Shown: positions 7,973 through 16,651 of the stretch, piece after piece | Numbering within the stretch: position 1 is the stretch's first letter | How the letters are laid out: each line of letters begins with the position of its first letter | Assembly (NCBI GenBank): GCA_003674045.1 | Contig: PENC01000026.1 | Location: 1 to 64,000 of the forward strand | Source: Streptomyces griseocarneus | GTDB lineage: Bacteria > Actinomycetota > Actinomycetes > Streptomycetales > Streptomycetaceae | Direction: 5' to 3' | DNA length: 64,000 nt | Notes under the pieces: model-generated | Seen by the model: only the letters and a program-made list of their open reading frames with translations | What the model was told of the DNA's origin: nothing | The model's database searches: none | Position numbers and translations under genes: made by a program

Positions 7973-9160
7973 GTGACCGCCGACGGTGGGGGTGCCTCCC
8001 GTGCCGTTGAGGCCACGGGGGAGAACGGCGCTGCGCGCGAGGACTCCGCAGCCGCGGCCGGGAACGGCGGCGGCGCGGGCGGGGTCGCGGGAGGCGCGCG
8101 GGGGCCGGCGGCCAAGGGCGTCGAGGAGTACGGCGACGAAGGGGGCGACCCCATCGCCCTGCGGCTGGAGTCGCTGATCCTCGGTGCCGAGCGCCGCTAC
8201 ACCCCCTTCCAGGCCGCGCGCGCGGCCGGGGTCTCCATGGACCTGGCCGCCCGCTTCTGGCGCGCCATGGGCTTCGCCGACATCGGCCAGGCCCGCGCCC
8301 TGACCGAGGCGGACGTGCTGGCCCTGCGGCGGCTCGCGGGCCTGGTGGAGGCCGGGCTGCTCAGCGAGCCCATGGCCGTGCAGGTCGCCCGGTCCACCGG
8401 GCAGACCACGGCCCGGCTCGCCGACTGGCAGATCGACTCCTTCCTGGAGGGCCTGACCGAGCCTCAGGAGCCGGGCATGACCCGGACGGAGATCACCTAC
8501 CCGCTCGTCGAACTGCTGCTGCCCGAGCTGGAGGAGTTCCTCATCTACGTCTGGCGGCGGCAGCTCGCCGCCGCCACCGGCCGCGTCGTCCAGGCACAGG
8601 ACGACGCGGAGATGGTCGACCGCAGACTGGCCGTGGGCTTCGCCGACCTCGTGGGCTTCACCCGCCTGACGCGCCGCCTGGAGGAGGAGGAGCTGGGCGA
8701 GCTCGTCGAGGCGTTCGAGACGACCGCCGCCGACCTCGTCGCCGCGCACGGCGGACGCCTCATCAAGACCCTCGGCGACGAGGTGCTCTACGCGGCCGAC
8801 GACGCGGGCACCGCCGCCGAGATCGGCCTGCGCCTCATCGAGACCATGACCCACGACGAGACCATGCCGGAGCTGCGCGTGGGCATGGCCTTCGGCACGG
8901 TCACGACGCGCATGGGCGACGTCTTCGGCACGACGGTGAACCTGGCGTCCCGGCTGACCTCGATAGCGCCGAAGGACGCGGTCCTCGTCGACAGCGCGTT
9001 CGCGGAGGAGCTCGCACGGGCCGGGGACGCGCCGAAGTCGGAGGCGGAGGTGGGGCCGGAGACGGAATCCCAGTACCGGTTTGCGCTGCAGCCGATGTGG
9101 CAGAGGCCGGTGCGGGGGCTTGGTGTCGTGGAGCCGTGGCTCCTGACCAGGCGCGGGTGA
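7973..9160 (+). CDS. cya: Class III adenylate cyclase
   Basis: A 395-residue cytoplasmic cyclase that makes cAMP. Residues 1-60 are a disordered Gly/Ala-rich head, 60-200 a helical regulatory domain with a MerR-like first part (TPFQAARAAGVSMDLAARFW), and 215-375 the cyclase homology domain. Metal-binding aspartates are D225 (VGFADLVGF) and D269 (LGDEVLY), adenine-binding lysine is at 265, and the transition-state Asn/Arg are in NLASR (323-327). In Streptomyces, cAMP from Cya is needed for germination and differentiation. The GTG start at 7973 overlaps no gene and has AGGGGGCG just upstream. The gene follows the biotin ligase with a 91-bp gap. Confidence 0.93.
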   Translation: MTADGGGASRAVEATGENGAAREDSAAAAGNGGGAGGVAGGARGPAAKGVEEYGDEGGDPIALRLESLILGAERRYTPFQAARAAGVSMDLAARFWRAMGFADIGQARALTEADVLALRRLAGLVEAGLLSEPMAVQVARSTGQTTARLADWQIDSFLEGLTEPQEPGMTRTEITYPLVELLLPELEEFLIYVWRRQLAAATGRVVQAQDDAEMVDRRLAVGFADLVGFTRLTRRLEEEELGELVEAFETTAADLVAAHGGRLIKTLGDEVLYAADDAGTAAEIGLRLIETMTHDETMPELRVGMAFGTVTTRMGDVFGTTVNLASRLTSIAPKDAVLVDSAFAEELARAGDAPKSEAEVGPETESQYRFALQPMWQRPVRGLGVVEPWLLTRRG

Positions 9161-9173
9161 CCGCCTTCCTGTG

Positions 9174-9203
9174 ATCGGGGGCTGCCGCCCCCGGACCCCC
9201 GAT
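9174..9203 (+). terminator. Hairpin after the adenylate cyclase gene
   Basis: ATCGGGGG pairs with CCCCCGAT around a GC-rich centre 14 bp after the cya stop. It lacks a T-tract, as is common for Streptomyces terminators, and is followed by a second hairpin CCGGGGCGAAGCCCCGG belonging to the repeat at 9220. Confidence 0.55.
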
Positions 9204-9219
9204 GGTGGTCGATTGGGAT

Positions 9220-9318
9220 CCGGGGCGAAGCCCCGGGCTTAAGGGGCGCGGGGAACTGCGCGACAAGCCCCCACCGGCCCGCAGCCGCGCGCGGAGCGCA
9301 AGACGCACCCCGGTGGGC
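9220..9318 (+). repeat. Composite hairpin repeat, copy 3
   Basis: The best preserved copy. It has a leading hairpin CCGGGGCGAAGCCCCGG, the core GGGGCGCGGGGAACTGCGCG whose GGGGC pairs with GCCCC after GACAA, then the outer arms CCCACCGG and CCGGTGGG enclosing a GC-rich loop. It lies between cya and the enoyl-CoA hydratase gene. Confidence 0.85.
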
Positions 9319-9387
9319 GAGGGCTGGCGTACCCGAAGGACGCGGCGTAGGTTCACGGGCGTTAACCGGTGCAGCCTGGAGGGGTCC

Positions 9388-10194
9388 GTGGACGCGAACG
9401 AAGAGCAGCGGTTCGGTGAGTGGATTGCGATCCGGCGGCATGACCGCCATGTCGCCGAGCTCGTGCTGGACCGCCCGAAAGCCATGAACGCCGTCTCCGA
9501 GGAGATGGCGGCCCGTATCGCGGAGGCGACCGCCGCCCTTGCCGCCGACGCGAGCGTCCGGACCGTCGTCCTCACGTCCACCCACGAGCGGGCCTTCTGC
9601 GTCGGTGCCGATCTGAAGGAGCGCAATTCGCTCAGCGACGCCGAGATGCTGCGGCAGCGTCCGTACGCTCGCGCCTGCTACACCGGCGTGCTGGAGCTGC
9701 CGATGCCGACGATCGCGGCGGTGCACGGCTTCGCTCTGGGCGGCGGCTTCGAGCTGGCGCTGTCCTGCGATGTGATCGTGGCGGACAGCACGGCCGTGGT
9801 GGGACTGCCCGAGGTGTCGGTCGGCGTGATCCCGGGCGGTGGTGGCACCCAGCTGCTGCCGCGCCGCGTCGGTGCCGCGCGGGCGGCGGAGCTGGTCTTC
9901 ACGGCACGGCGGGTCCCGGCGGCGGAGGCCCTCGCCCTGGGCCTGGTCGACGAGCTGGTGGACGAGGGCCGGGACCGTACGGAGGCGCTCGCGCTGGCCG
10001 CGCGCATGGCGGCGAACTCCCCGGTGGGCCTGCGGGCCGCCAAGCGCGCCCTGCGCCTGGGCCACGGGCTCGACCTGCGGACGGGTCTGGAGGTCGAGGA
10101 CGCGGCCTGGCGCGCGGTGGCCTTTTCCGCCGACCGTGCCGAGGGCGTCGCGGCGTTCAACGAGAAGCGCACGCCCGACTGGCCGGGCGAGTGA
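9388..10194 (+). CDS. Enoyl-CoA hydratase/isomerase family protein
   Basis: A 268-residue crotonase-fold protein. The oxyanion hole is built by FCVGADLKER and HGFALGGGFELAL, and the LPEVSVGVIPGGGGTQLLPR segment carries the conserved catalytic glutamate region. It would hydrate 2-enoyl-CoA or act on a related acyl-CoA in fatty or branched-chain acid breakdown; the precise substrate is not visible. The GTG at 9388 is chosen because GGAGGGG lies 7 bases upstream and the protein then has the normal family length. The upstream part of the frame runs through a repeat copy. Confidence 0.9.
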   Translation: MDANEEQRFGEWIAIRRHDRHVAELVLDRPKAMNAVSEEMAARIAEATAALAADASVRTVVLTSTHERAFCVGADLKERNSLSDAEMLRQRPYARACYTGVLELPMPTIAAVHGFALGGGFELALSCDVIVADSTAVVGLPEVSVGVIPGGGGTQLLPRRVGAARAAELVFTARRVPAAEALALGLVDELVDEGRDRTEALALAARMAANSPVGLRAAKRALRLGHGLDLRTGLEVEDAAWRAVAFSADRAEGVAAFNEKRTPDWPGE

Positions 10195-10344
10195 CGCGGA
10201 GCGGGGCAATAACCCCGTAAACCTCCCGTAACGGCCCTGGTCGGGCGCCGTAGCGGAGGGGCATCATCCGGTCGTGCGGCAGAACGCGCACAACGTTCTT
10301 ACGCTGGGTGCAGGAAGCGCGCGGCGACGGGATGTGAGGCACGG

Positions 10345-11544
10345 GTGGCACAAGGCGGGGAGTGCGACGTTCGGCTGGGCGCCGTGGTGGAGCTGGCACA
10401 GGCGATGGCGGCGGCTCAGTCCCCGCTGGAGTCCGTCGGCGCGGCCGCCGAGCGGGCCCGGGGCGTGCTGGGAGGTACGTTCGCCGCCATCTCCACATGG
10501 GAGCGGGGGCACGGGCGGCTGCGGGTCCTGGTGAACGCGGGTGAGCTCGCCGAGGGCGAGGAGCGGTATCCGGTCGACGAGTCGTATCCGGTGCACGACT
10601 TCCCCGAGATCGCCGAGTTCCTGCACGAGGAGTGGGCCGGGGGCGGTTCCGGCCCCCGCGCCTGGGTCGAGTGCGCGGAGGAGGGCGACGACCGCGGTGC
10701 GGTGGGTGCGGAGGGTCCCTACGGCCGGCTCGCGGTCGCTCCCGGGGGCAGCTGGAAGCGGGTCGCCGCGCTGCGGCGGCGCGGGCGGGGCTGCTGTGTG
10801 GTCGCCCCGATCGTGCTGCACGGGCGGGCCTGGGGCGAGCTCTACGTGGCCCGGCCGCCCGGAGCCGAGCCCTTCGACCGTACCGACGCGGACTTCGCGA
10901 CCGTGCTCGCGGCCGTCGCGGCGGCGGGCATCGCCCAGACGGAGCGGCTGGAGGAGGTCCGCAGGCTCGCCTTCACCGACCCGCTCACGGGCCTCGGCAA
11001 CCGCCGTGCCGTCGACGCCCGCCTGGACGAGGCCGTGGAGCGGCACCTCACGGAAGGCGCCATAGTCAGCCTCGTCGTGTGCGACCTCAACGGCCTCAAG
11101 CGGGTCAACGACACCCTGGGCCACGCGGTGGGGGACCGGCTGCTGGAACGGTTCGGCTCGGTGCTGTCCCTGTGCGGCGCGATGCTCCCGGGGACGCTGG
11201 CGGCACGGCTCGGCGGTGACGAGTTCTGCCTGGTGACCGTGGGCCCCACGGCGGACGACGTGGTGCGCGTGGCCGATGAACTGTGCCGCCGGGCCGCCGA
11301 CTTGGAACTGGGCGAGGGCGTCGCGTGCGGCGTGGCCTCGACGGCCGACCCGATCGGGCCCGTAGGGTCGGCCCGGCGGCTGTTCCGGCTGGCCGACGCC
11401 GCGCAGTACCGGGCGAAGGCGGTGCTCGCCGAGAAGCCCGTCGTCGCCGGGCGCGAGGGGCTCGGGGACCAGGCGGTGGAGCTCGCGGACCACCCTCCCG
11501 AGCCCGCCCCCGCGGAGCGGCGGCTGTTCCGTGGCCGCGGCTGA
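10345..11544 (+). CDS. cdgE: GAF-GGDEF diguanylate cyclase (CdgE-like)
   Basis: A 399-residue soluble protein: GAF sensor domain at about 15-200 and GGDEF domain at about 205-375. The signature GGDEF is intact at 290-294 (RLGGDEF), with metal-binding DLNGLKRVND before it, so it should make cyclic di-GMP from two GTP. The RxxD product-inhibition site expected a few residues before GGDEF is absent (LPGT occupies that place). Its place immediately before hutH matches the S. coelicolor cdgE locus as I remember it. In Streptomyces, c-di-GMP delays sporulation through BldD and controls sigma WhiG through RsiG. The GTG start has GAGG 5 bases upstream. Confidence 0.88.
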   Translation: MAQGGECDVRLGAVVELAQAMAAAQSPLESVGAAAERARGVLGGTFAAISTWERGHGRLRVLVNAGELAEGEERYPVDESYPVHDFPEIAEFLHEEWAGGGSGPRAWVECAEEGDDRGAVGAEGPYGRLAVAPGGSWKRVAALRRRGRGCCVVAPIVLHGRAWGELYVARPPGAEPFDRTDADFATVLAAVAAAGIAQTERLEEVRRLAFTDPLTGLGNRRAVDARLDEAVERHLTEGAIVSLVVCDLNGLKRVNDTLGHAVGDRLLERFGSVLSLCGAMLPGTLAARLGGDEFCLVTVGPTADDVVRVADELCRRAADLELGEGVACGVASTADPIGPVGSARRLFRLADAAQYRAKAVLAEKPVVAGREGLGDQAVELADHPPEPAPAERRLFRGRG

Positions 11545-11630
11545 CGCGCCCCGCAGCTCGTAGGCGTCACCGGTATGCCCGGCGCGGCTGTCGGCGTTGG
11601 ACCTGGCAGAAGCCCGTTTTCCGCTACCTA

Positions 11631-11659
11631 GTGACAGGTCGCGATTCAGTCTCTAGGGT
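11631..11659 (+). promoter_or_regulatory. Vegetative-type promoter of hutH
   Basis: GTGACA at 11631-11636 and TAGGGT at 11654-11659 are separated by exactly 17 bp, a near-consensus HrdB promoter. Transcription would start about 11666, within two or three bases of the ATG at 11668, predicting a leaderless message. Confidence 0.6.
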
Positions 11660-11667
11660 GCCTGAAT

Positions 11668-13212
11668 ATGGATATGCACACTGTGGTGGTGGGGACGGCC
11701 GGGACGACCGCGGACGACGTGATCGCCGTGGCGCGTAACGGCGCGCGCGTCGTCGTGTCCGAGGAGGCGCTGGCCGCCGTCGCCGCTTCCCGGCAGGTCA
11801 TCGACGACCTCGCCGCCAAGCCCGACCCTGTCTACGGCGTCTCCACCGGCTTCGGTGCCCTCGCCGTCCGCCACATCAGCCCCGAGCTGCGTGCCCAGCT
11901 CCAGCGCAACATCGTGCGCTCGCACGCGGCGGGCATGGGCCCGCGCGTCGAGCGCGAGGTCGTCCGCGCGCTGATGTTCCTGCGGCTGAAGACCCTCGCC
12001 TCCGGCCGTACGGGCGTACGCCCCCTGGTCGTCGGGACGATGGCGGCGATCCTCAACGCGGGCATCACCCCGGTCGTGCACGAGTACGGCTCCCTCGGCT
12101 GCTCCGGCGACCTCGCGCCGCTCTCCCACTGCGCGCTCACCCTCATGGGCGAGGGCGAGGCGGAGGGCCCCGACGGCGTCGTGCGCCCGGCCGGGGAGCT
12201 GCTCGCCGCCCACGGCATCGAGCCGGTCGAGCTGCGCGAGAAGGAGGGGCTCGCGCTCCTCAACGGCACCGACGGCATGCTCGGCATGCTGGTCATGGCC
12301 TGTGCCGACCTCGCCGGCCTGCTCACCTCCGCCGACATCACGGCCGCGCTCTCCCTGGAGGCGCTGCTGGGCTCCGAGAAGGTCCTCGCGCCCGAGCTGC
12401 ACGCCATCCGCCCGCACCCCGGCCAGGGCGCCAGCGCCGACAACATGCTGCGCGTGCTCGCCGGTTCGGGGCTCACCGGACACCACCAGGACGACGCGCC
12501 GCGCGTCCAGGACGCGTACTCCATCCGCTGCGCCCCGCAGGTCGCGGGCGCGGGCCGTGACACCCTCGCGCACGCCCGGCTGGTCGCCGACCGCGAGCTG
12601 GCCGCCGCCGTCGACAACCCCGTCGTCCTGCCGGACGGCCGCGTCGAGTCCAACGGCAACTTCCACGGCGCGCCCGTCGCGTACGTCCTGGACTTCCTCG
12701 CCATCGCCGCCGCCGACCTGGCGTCGATCGCCGAGCGCCGCACCGACCGGCTGCTCGACAAGAACCGCTCGCACGGCCTGCCGCCGTTCCTGGCCGGTGA
12801 CGCGGGCGTCGACTCCGGCCTGATGATCGCGCAGTACACCCAGGCCGCCCTGGTCAGCGAGCTGAAGCGGCTCGCCGTGCCGGCGTCCGTGGACTCGATC
12901 CCGTCCTCCGCGATGCAGGAGGACCACGTCTCGATGGGCTGGTCCGCGGCACGCAAGCTGCGGACGGCCGTCGCCGCCCTCGCGCGCGTCATCGCGGTCG
13001 AACTCGTCGCCGCCACCCGCGCGATCGAGCTCCGCCCCGGCCTGACGCCGTCCCCGGCCTCCCAGGCGGTCCTCAAGGCCGTACGCGCCGCCGGCGTCGA
13101 GGGCCCGGGCGAAGACCGCTTCCTGGCCCCGGACTTGGCCGCGGCGGAATCCTTCGTGAGGGAGGGCTCCCTGGTGACGGCGGCGGAGACGGTGACGGGG
13201 CGTCTGGCGTAG
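11668..13212 (+). CDS. hutH: Histidine ammonia-lyase
   Basis: A 514-residue enzyme that eliminates ammonia from histidine to give urocanate, the first step of histidine use. The electrophilic MIO cofactor forms from CSG at residues 145-147 (GSLGCSGDLAPLSH); most bacterial enzymes have ASG, and the Cys variant is known in actinomycetes. YGVSTGFG (56-63) gives the catalytic tyrosine region, and QDAYSIRC and the DNPVV segment further support histidine lyase over phenylalanine or tyrosine lyases. It stands alone without hutU, hutI or hutG, as usual in Streptomyces. The start ATG lies a few bases from the predicted transcription start, with no ribosome binding site. Confidence 0.96.
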   Translation: MDMHTVVVGTAGTTADDVIAVARNGARVVVSEEALAAVAASRQVIDDLAAKPDPVYGVSTGFGALAVRHISPELRAQLQRNIVRSHAAGMGPRVEREVVRALMFLRLKTLASGRTGVRPLVVGTMAAILNAGITPVVHEYGSLGCSGDLAPLSHCALTLMGEGEAEGPDGVVRPAGELLAAHGIEPVELREKEGLALLNGTDGMLGMLVMACADLAGLLTSADITAALSLEALLGSEKVLAPELHAIRPHPGQGASADNMLRVLAGSGLTGHHQDDAPRVQDAYSIRCAPQVAGAGRDTLAHARLVADRELAAAVDNPVVLPDGRVESNGNFHGAPVAYVLDFLAIAAADLASIAERRTDRLLDKNRSHGLPPFLAGDAGVDSGLMIAQYTQAALVSELKRLAVPASVDSIPSSAMQEDHVSMGWSAARKLRTAVAALARVIAVELVAATRAIELRPGLTPSPASQAVLKAVRAAGVEGPGEDRFLAPDLAAAESFVREGSLVTAAETVTGRLA

Positions 13213-13287
13213 CGCTTCGCCTGCGCGGGTCGGGGTTCCCGCCGTTGCCGCCTGCGGGCTGAAGTGGAAACCGTGAGAGGGCCTGCG

Positions 13288-13402
13288 CCCCGAAAGGGGC
13301 GCGGGGCTGTGTTGCTTTGTGCGGCTCCGCCGCGTGGGCGCGACCAGCCCCCACCGGGCCGCAGGCGGACGACGACGTCGGGGTCCGGGGCGAAGCCCCG
13401 GG
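13288..13402 (+). repeat. Composite hairpin repeat, copy 4 (hairpin-insert variant)
   Basis: This copy has GGGGCGCGGGGCTGT followed by an inserted hairpin GCGGCTCCGCCGC before GGGCGCGACCAGCCCCC, and ends with the CCGGGGCGAAGCCCCGG hairpin also seen at 9220. It lies between the convergent hutH and small secreted-protein genes. Confidence 0.8.
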
Positions 13403-13669
13403 TCAGTGTGCCCGCGCTCGGCGGGCCGCAACAGTCACGAGCGCCCCACCCGCCGCCAGAAACGCAACACCGCCGCACACATACGGCGTCGTGTCCACAC
13501 TCCCGGAATCGGCCAGCCGCGCCGAATCCGCGGCATTCCCATCCGCCGTCGCGGGCGCGGACTGCGCCCGCGCACTCGGTACGAACCACACCGCGCACAG
13601 AAGCAGAGCCGCGGTGACAGCAGTCAGCAGCATGCGCCGCGCGGCGGCGGCAGCGGAAGTGGCATTCAC
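13403..13669 (-). CDS. Small cell-surface protein with signal peptide and C-terminal anchor
   Basis: An 88-residue protein with an N-terminal signal peptide (LLTAVTAALLLCAVWFVP, cleaved near ARA-QSA), a short Ala/Ser/Asp-rich outer segment, and a second hydrophobic helix (VAFLAAGGALVTVAA) followed by RRARAH. The arrangement resembles short surface proteins held by a C-terminal membrane helix; there is no LPxTG or LAxTG sortase motif. I do not recognise a family. The GTG start precedes a normal signal peptide. Confidence 0.6.
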   Translation of the reverse strand: MNATSAAAAARRMLLTAVTAALLLCAVWFVPSARAQSAPATADGNAADSARLADSGSVDTTPYVCGGVAFLAAGGALVTVAARRARAH

Positions 13670-14011
13670 GGAGTGAGTTCCCCTTCGGCGAGACCCGAGC
13701 TGACCCGATGTTAGTGATACGAACGGGCCGGGCGGAAGTCGTGAGGAGCCTGTGGGGGACCCGAGGGCGCGAGGGAGTTGTCAAGGGGCCGTCGACTCTG
13801 GTGGTGGCCGTCGCCCCCGCTGCATCATGGACATCACGGTCATACCAAGACCCCCGCTATTATGTCGGCCCTCCGAGGGGCGTCGCGGGCGTGGTCTTCC
13901 CCACATTTTCCAGTGGGGTGGAACGGGCGAAACGGAGCATGCGTTCCCAAGCAGTAGCCGGGAAGCGTGGGTGCCCCACGTGCGGCTCGGGGTTTTCGGG
14001 GTCCAGGAGCA
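13670..14011. promoter_or_regulatory. Divergent intergenic region before the L,D-transpeptidase gene
   Basis: No gene is visible in these 342 bp between two divergent genes, so both promoters should lie here. A TATTAT element at 13858-13863 is a possible -10 box for the rightward gene, but I see no good -35 partner. I looked for a ydaO-type c-di-AMP riboswitch, common before cell-wall genes in this genus, and did not find one. Confidence 0.4.
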
Positions 14012-15286
14012 ATGGAGAAGCGTGTGATGACGGACGGCAAGCGCCGCAAGGCCCTGGTGGCCGCGGCCGCTGTGCTCGGTGGTGTGCTGACCCTCGCCGC
14101 CTGTGGCGGTGGCGACGACGATGCCAAGAACGGCTCCGGTGGTAACGGCAAGTCCCAGAACAAGGTCGATGCCGCCGCCGCCAAGGAAGCCTCCAAGGCG
14201 CAGATCAAGATCGCGCAGAAGGACGGCTCCACCAACGCCGGTATCACCACCGACGCCGCCAAGGTCACCGTCAGTGACGGCGAGCTGGTCAGCGTCAAGA
14301 TGACGACCGACAAGGGCACCCCGGTCGAGGGCACGATATCGGCCGACAAGAAATCGTGGCAGCCCGCCAAGCAGCTCGACCGCTCCACCAAGTACAAGGT
14401 CGTCGTCGAGGCCAAGGACGCCCAGGGCCGCAAGGCCACGGAGAACTCCTCCTTCGCCACGGTCTCGCCCACCAACAGCTTCATCGGTTCCTTCACGCCG
14501 GAGGACGGCAGCACCGTCGGCGTCGGCATGCCCGTGTCGATCAACTTCGACAAGCCGATCAAGGACCGCAAGGCCGTCCAGTCCGGCATCACGGTCAACT
14601 CCAGCAGCGGCCAGAAGGTCGTCGGCCACTGGTTCGGCGACCAGCGCATAGATTTCCGTCCCCAGGACTACTGGAAGGCCGGCTCCGACGTCACGCTGAA
14701 GCTCGACCTCGACGGTGTCGAGGGCGCGCCGGGCATCAAGGGCGTCCAGAAGAAGACGATCTCCTTCAAGATCGGCTACTCGCAGATCTCCACGGTCGAC
14801 GTGAAGACGCACCAGATGACGGTCGTCCGGGACGGCAAGACCATCAAGACCATCCCGATCTCCGCGGGCAGCCCGGAGAACACCACGTACAACGGCAAGA
14901 TGGTGATCTCCGAGAAGTTCAAGGAGACCCGGATGGACGGCTCCACCGTCGGCTTCACCAAGGGCGACGGCAAGGGCGAGTACGACATCAAGGACGTGCC
15001 GCACGCCATGCGCCTGTCCACGTCGGGCACGTTCATCCACGGCAACTACTGGGGCAGCGGCATCTTCGGCGTGGCCAACACCAGCCACGGCTGCATCGGC
15101 CTCCAGGACAAGCAGGGCGCCGACGACCCGAACACCTCCGGTGCCTGGTTCTTCAGCAACTCCCAGATCGGTGACGTCGTCGAGGTCAAGAACTCCAACG
15201 ACAAGACCATCGCTCCGGACAACGGCCTCAACGGCTGGAACATGGACTGGAACCAGTGGGTGGCGGGCAGCGCGGTCGGCGCGTAG
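14012..15286 (+). CDS. L,D-transpeptidase lipoprotein
   Basis: A 424-residue secreted lipoprotein. The signal peptide ends in the lipobox LTLAAC with the lipidated cysteine at 31, followed by a Gly/Lys-rich linker. Residues about 60-270 are two Ig-like Ldt domains, and 280-400 the YkuD catalytic domain with HGNYW and SHGCIGL, the nucleophilic cysteine being C361. It makes 3-3 cross-links in peptidoglycan or attaches proteins to it, and is insensitive to most penicillins except carbapenems. The ATG at 14012 has AGGAG five bases upstream. A strong terminator follows at 15349. Confidence 0.94.
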   Translation: MEKRVMTDGKRRKALVAAAAVLGGVLTLAACGGGDDDAKNGSGGNGKSQNKVDAAAAKEASKAQIKIAQKDGSTNAGITTDAAKVTVSDGELVSVKMTTDKGTPVEGTISADKKSWQPAKQLDRSTKYKVVVEAKDAQGRKATENSSFATVSPTNSFIGSFTPEDGSTVGVGMPVSINFDKPIKDRKAVQSGITVNSSSGQKVVGHWFGDQRIDFRPQDYWKAGSDVTLKLDLDGVEGAPGIKGVQKKTISFKIGYSQISTVDVKTHQMTVVRDGKTIKTIPISAGSPENTTYNGKMVISEKFKETRMDGSTVGFTKGDGKGEYDIKDVPHAMRLSTSGTFIHGNYWGSGIFGVANTSHGCIGLQDKQGADDPNTSGAWFFSNSQIGDVVEVKNSNDKTIAPDNGLNGWNMDWNQWVAGSAVGA

Positions 15287-15322
15287 CGCTTGACCGGCAC
15301 GGTTGCTCGCCGTTGCCGCCCG

Positions 15323-15391
15323 CAACACGGCTTCGCCGCGTTGTCCTCAAACGCCGGACGGGCTGGGTTTTTCCCAGCCCGTCCGGCGTTT
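15323..15391 (+). terminator. Strong hairpin terminator after the L,D-transpeptidase gene
   Basis: A perfect 19-bp stem (15349-15367 with 15373-15391, arm AAACGCCGGACGGGCTGGG) around a TTTTT loop ends in TTTT. A weaker hairpin CAACACGGC/GCCGCGTTG precedes it at 15323-15343. This is the clearest intrinsic terminator in the window. Confidence 0.9.
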
Positions 15392-15411
15392 TGCTACCCG
15401 CGACGGCGGCA

Positions 15412-15498
15412 CGCCCCGTAAGGGGCGCGGGGAACTGCGCGACCAGCCCCCACCGGGCCCGCAGTCGCGCGCCAGGCGCAAGACGCACCCCGGCAGGC
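15412..15498 (+). repeat. Composite hairpin repeat, copy 5
   Basis: A full copy with CCCC-GTAA-GGGG lead, core GGGGCGCGGGGAACTGCGCG, GACCA bulge, CCCACCGGG arm and the partner CCCCGGCAGG. It lies between the transpeptidase terminator and the GNAT gene. Confidence 0.85.
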
Positions 15499-15552
15499 GC
15501 AGCCGCAGAAAATCACGTGCCAGCCGCGAGGCGCCCCCGTACCGTCCCCAGG

Positions 15553-16536
15553 ATGAGCGACGTCATGATCCTGGGGGACACCCCGTCCGAGGCGGAGATC
15601 GACGCCTGGCACGCCGTCGTGACGGCGTGCCACCTGTACGACATGCCCCCGGCCGTCCCCCCGCCGAGCAGGGCCGAGACCGCCGGTCAGCTGCTCGTGC
15701 CCGCCCACCTCAGCCACTACGTCAGGGTCGTCGTACCGGCTCCCGAGGGCGGTTACGCGGGTGTCGGCTGGGTGCGTCTCTTCGAGGACGACGAGAACCG
15801 TTCGACGGCCTGGATCGGTGACTTCGCCGTCCGCCCCGAGTACCGCCGCCGCGGCATCGGCACCCGCATCTGGGACGCGCTGCGCGCCCCGATCGCCGCG
15901 GAGGGCCGCACCTCGGTGACCGCGGAGGTCGAAATCGGCGGCGCGGGTGAGCAGTTCGCCAGGGCGCGCGGTTTCGACAGCGCGCTGCCGATGGTCTGGT
16001 ACGTGCAGCGTGTGGCCGACGAGACCACCGAGCCGAGCCTGCCCGACGGCTATCGCTTCCTCGAATGGACCGGCGTCGTCCCCGCCGAGCACGCCCCGGG
16101 GCTGGCCCACGTCCACAACGCCATGCACGACTCCCCGTACGGCGACCTGGACCTGCGGCCGCTCCGCTGGGACGCCGAGCGCGTCGTCCGGGCCCAGAGC
16201 GCCGCCGTCGAGCGTGGTGGGACGGTGCTCACCGTCGCCGCGCTCGCGCCGGACGGCAGTCACGCGGCGTACACCGAGGTCGTCCTGCGGTCCCCGGACG
16301 ACGTCCGGGCCGTCCAGTTCGCGACCGCCGTCGCCCCCGCCCACCGCGGCCGCGGCCTCGGGCTCGCCGTCAAGCGGCGCATGCTCGGGCTGATCAGGGA
16401 GGAGGGCCTGCCCGTACGCGAGATCGCCACGACCGTCGCCGACGACAACGGCCCGATGCGCGCCGTCAACAAGCTGCTCGGCTACCGACCCGAGCGGTCT
16501 ATGGGACTCTTCCAGGTGCGACTGCCGTCCGGGTGA
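15553..16536 (+). CDS. Tandem GNAT acetyltransferase
   Basis: A 327-residue protein of two GNAT folds. The N-terminal domain shows the acetyl-CoA loop EYRRRGIGTRIWDALR near residue 95, and the C-terminal domain shows APAHRGRGLGLAVKRRML near 260, then NGPMRAVNKLLGY typical of the last strand. Both pyrophosphate-binding loops look intact, so both halves may bind acetyl-CoA. Double GNAT proteins include mycothiol synthase MshD, but the substrate-binding motifs of MshD are not obvious here and I call only the family. ATG 15553 has the sequence CCCCAGG before it and follows a repeat copy. Confidence 0.85.
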   Translation: MSDVMILGDTPSEAEIDAWHAVVTACHLYDMPPAVPPPSRAETAGQLLVPAHLSHYVRVVVPAPEGGYAGVGWVRLFEDDENRSTAWIGDFAVRPEYRRRGIGTRIWDALRAPIAAEGRTSVTAEVEIGGAGEQFARARGFDSALPMVWYVQRVADETTEPSLPDGYRFLEWTGVVPAEHAPGLAHVHNAMHDSPYGDLDLRPLRWDAERVVRAQSAAVERGGTVLTVAALAPDGSHAAYTEVVLRSPDDVRAVQFATAVAPAHRGRGLGLAVKRRMLGLIREEGLPVREIATTVADDNGPMRAVNKLLGYRPERSMGLFQVRLPSG

Positions 16537-16651
16537 ACCTTCCCTTCCGGGACAATGGGGGCGTACGGCCGAGCGTGCGGGCAGTGATGCGCCCCCTCAC
16601 GCGCTCCTGGAAGCCCGTCGCGCACCCCTAGAAGCCGGAAGTGAGCACCCC

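Noticed and set aside
13670..14011. A c-di-AMP riboswitch before the L,D-transpeptidase gene
   Set aside because: The expected conserved loops could not be found by eye.
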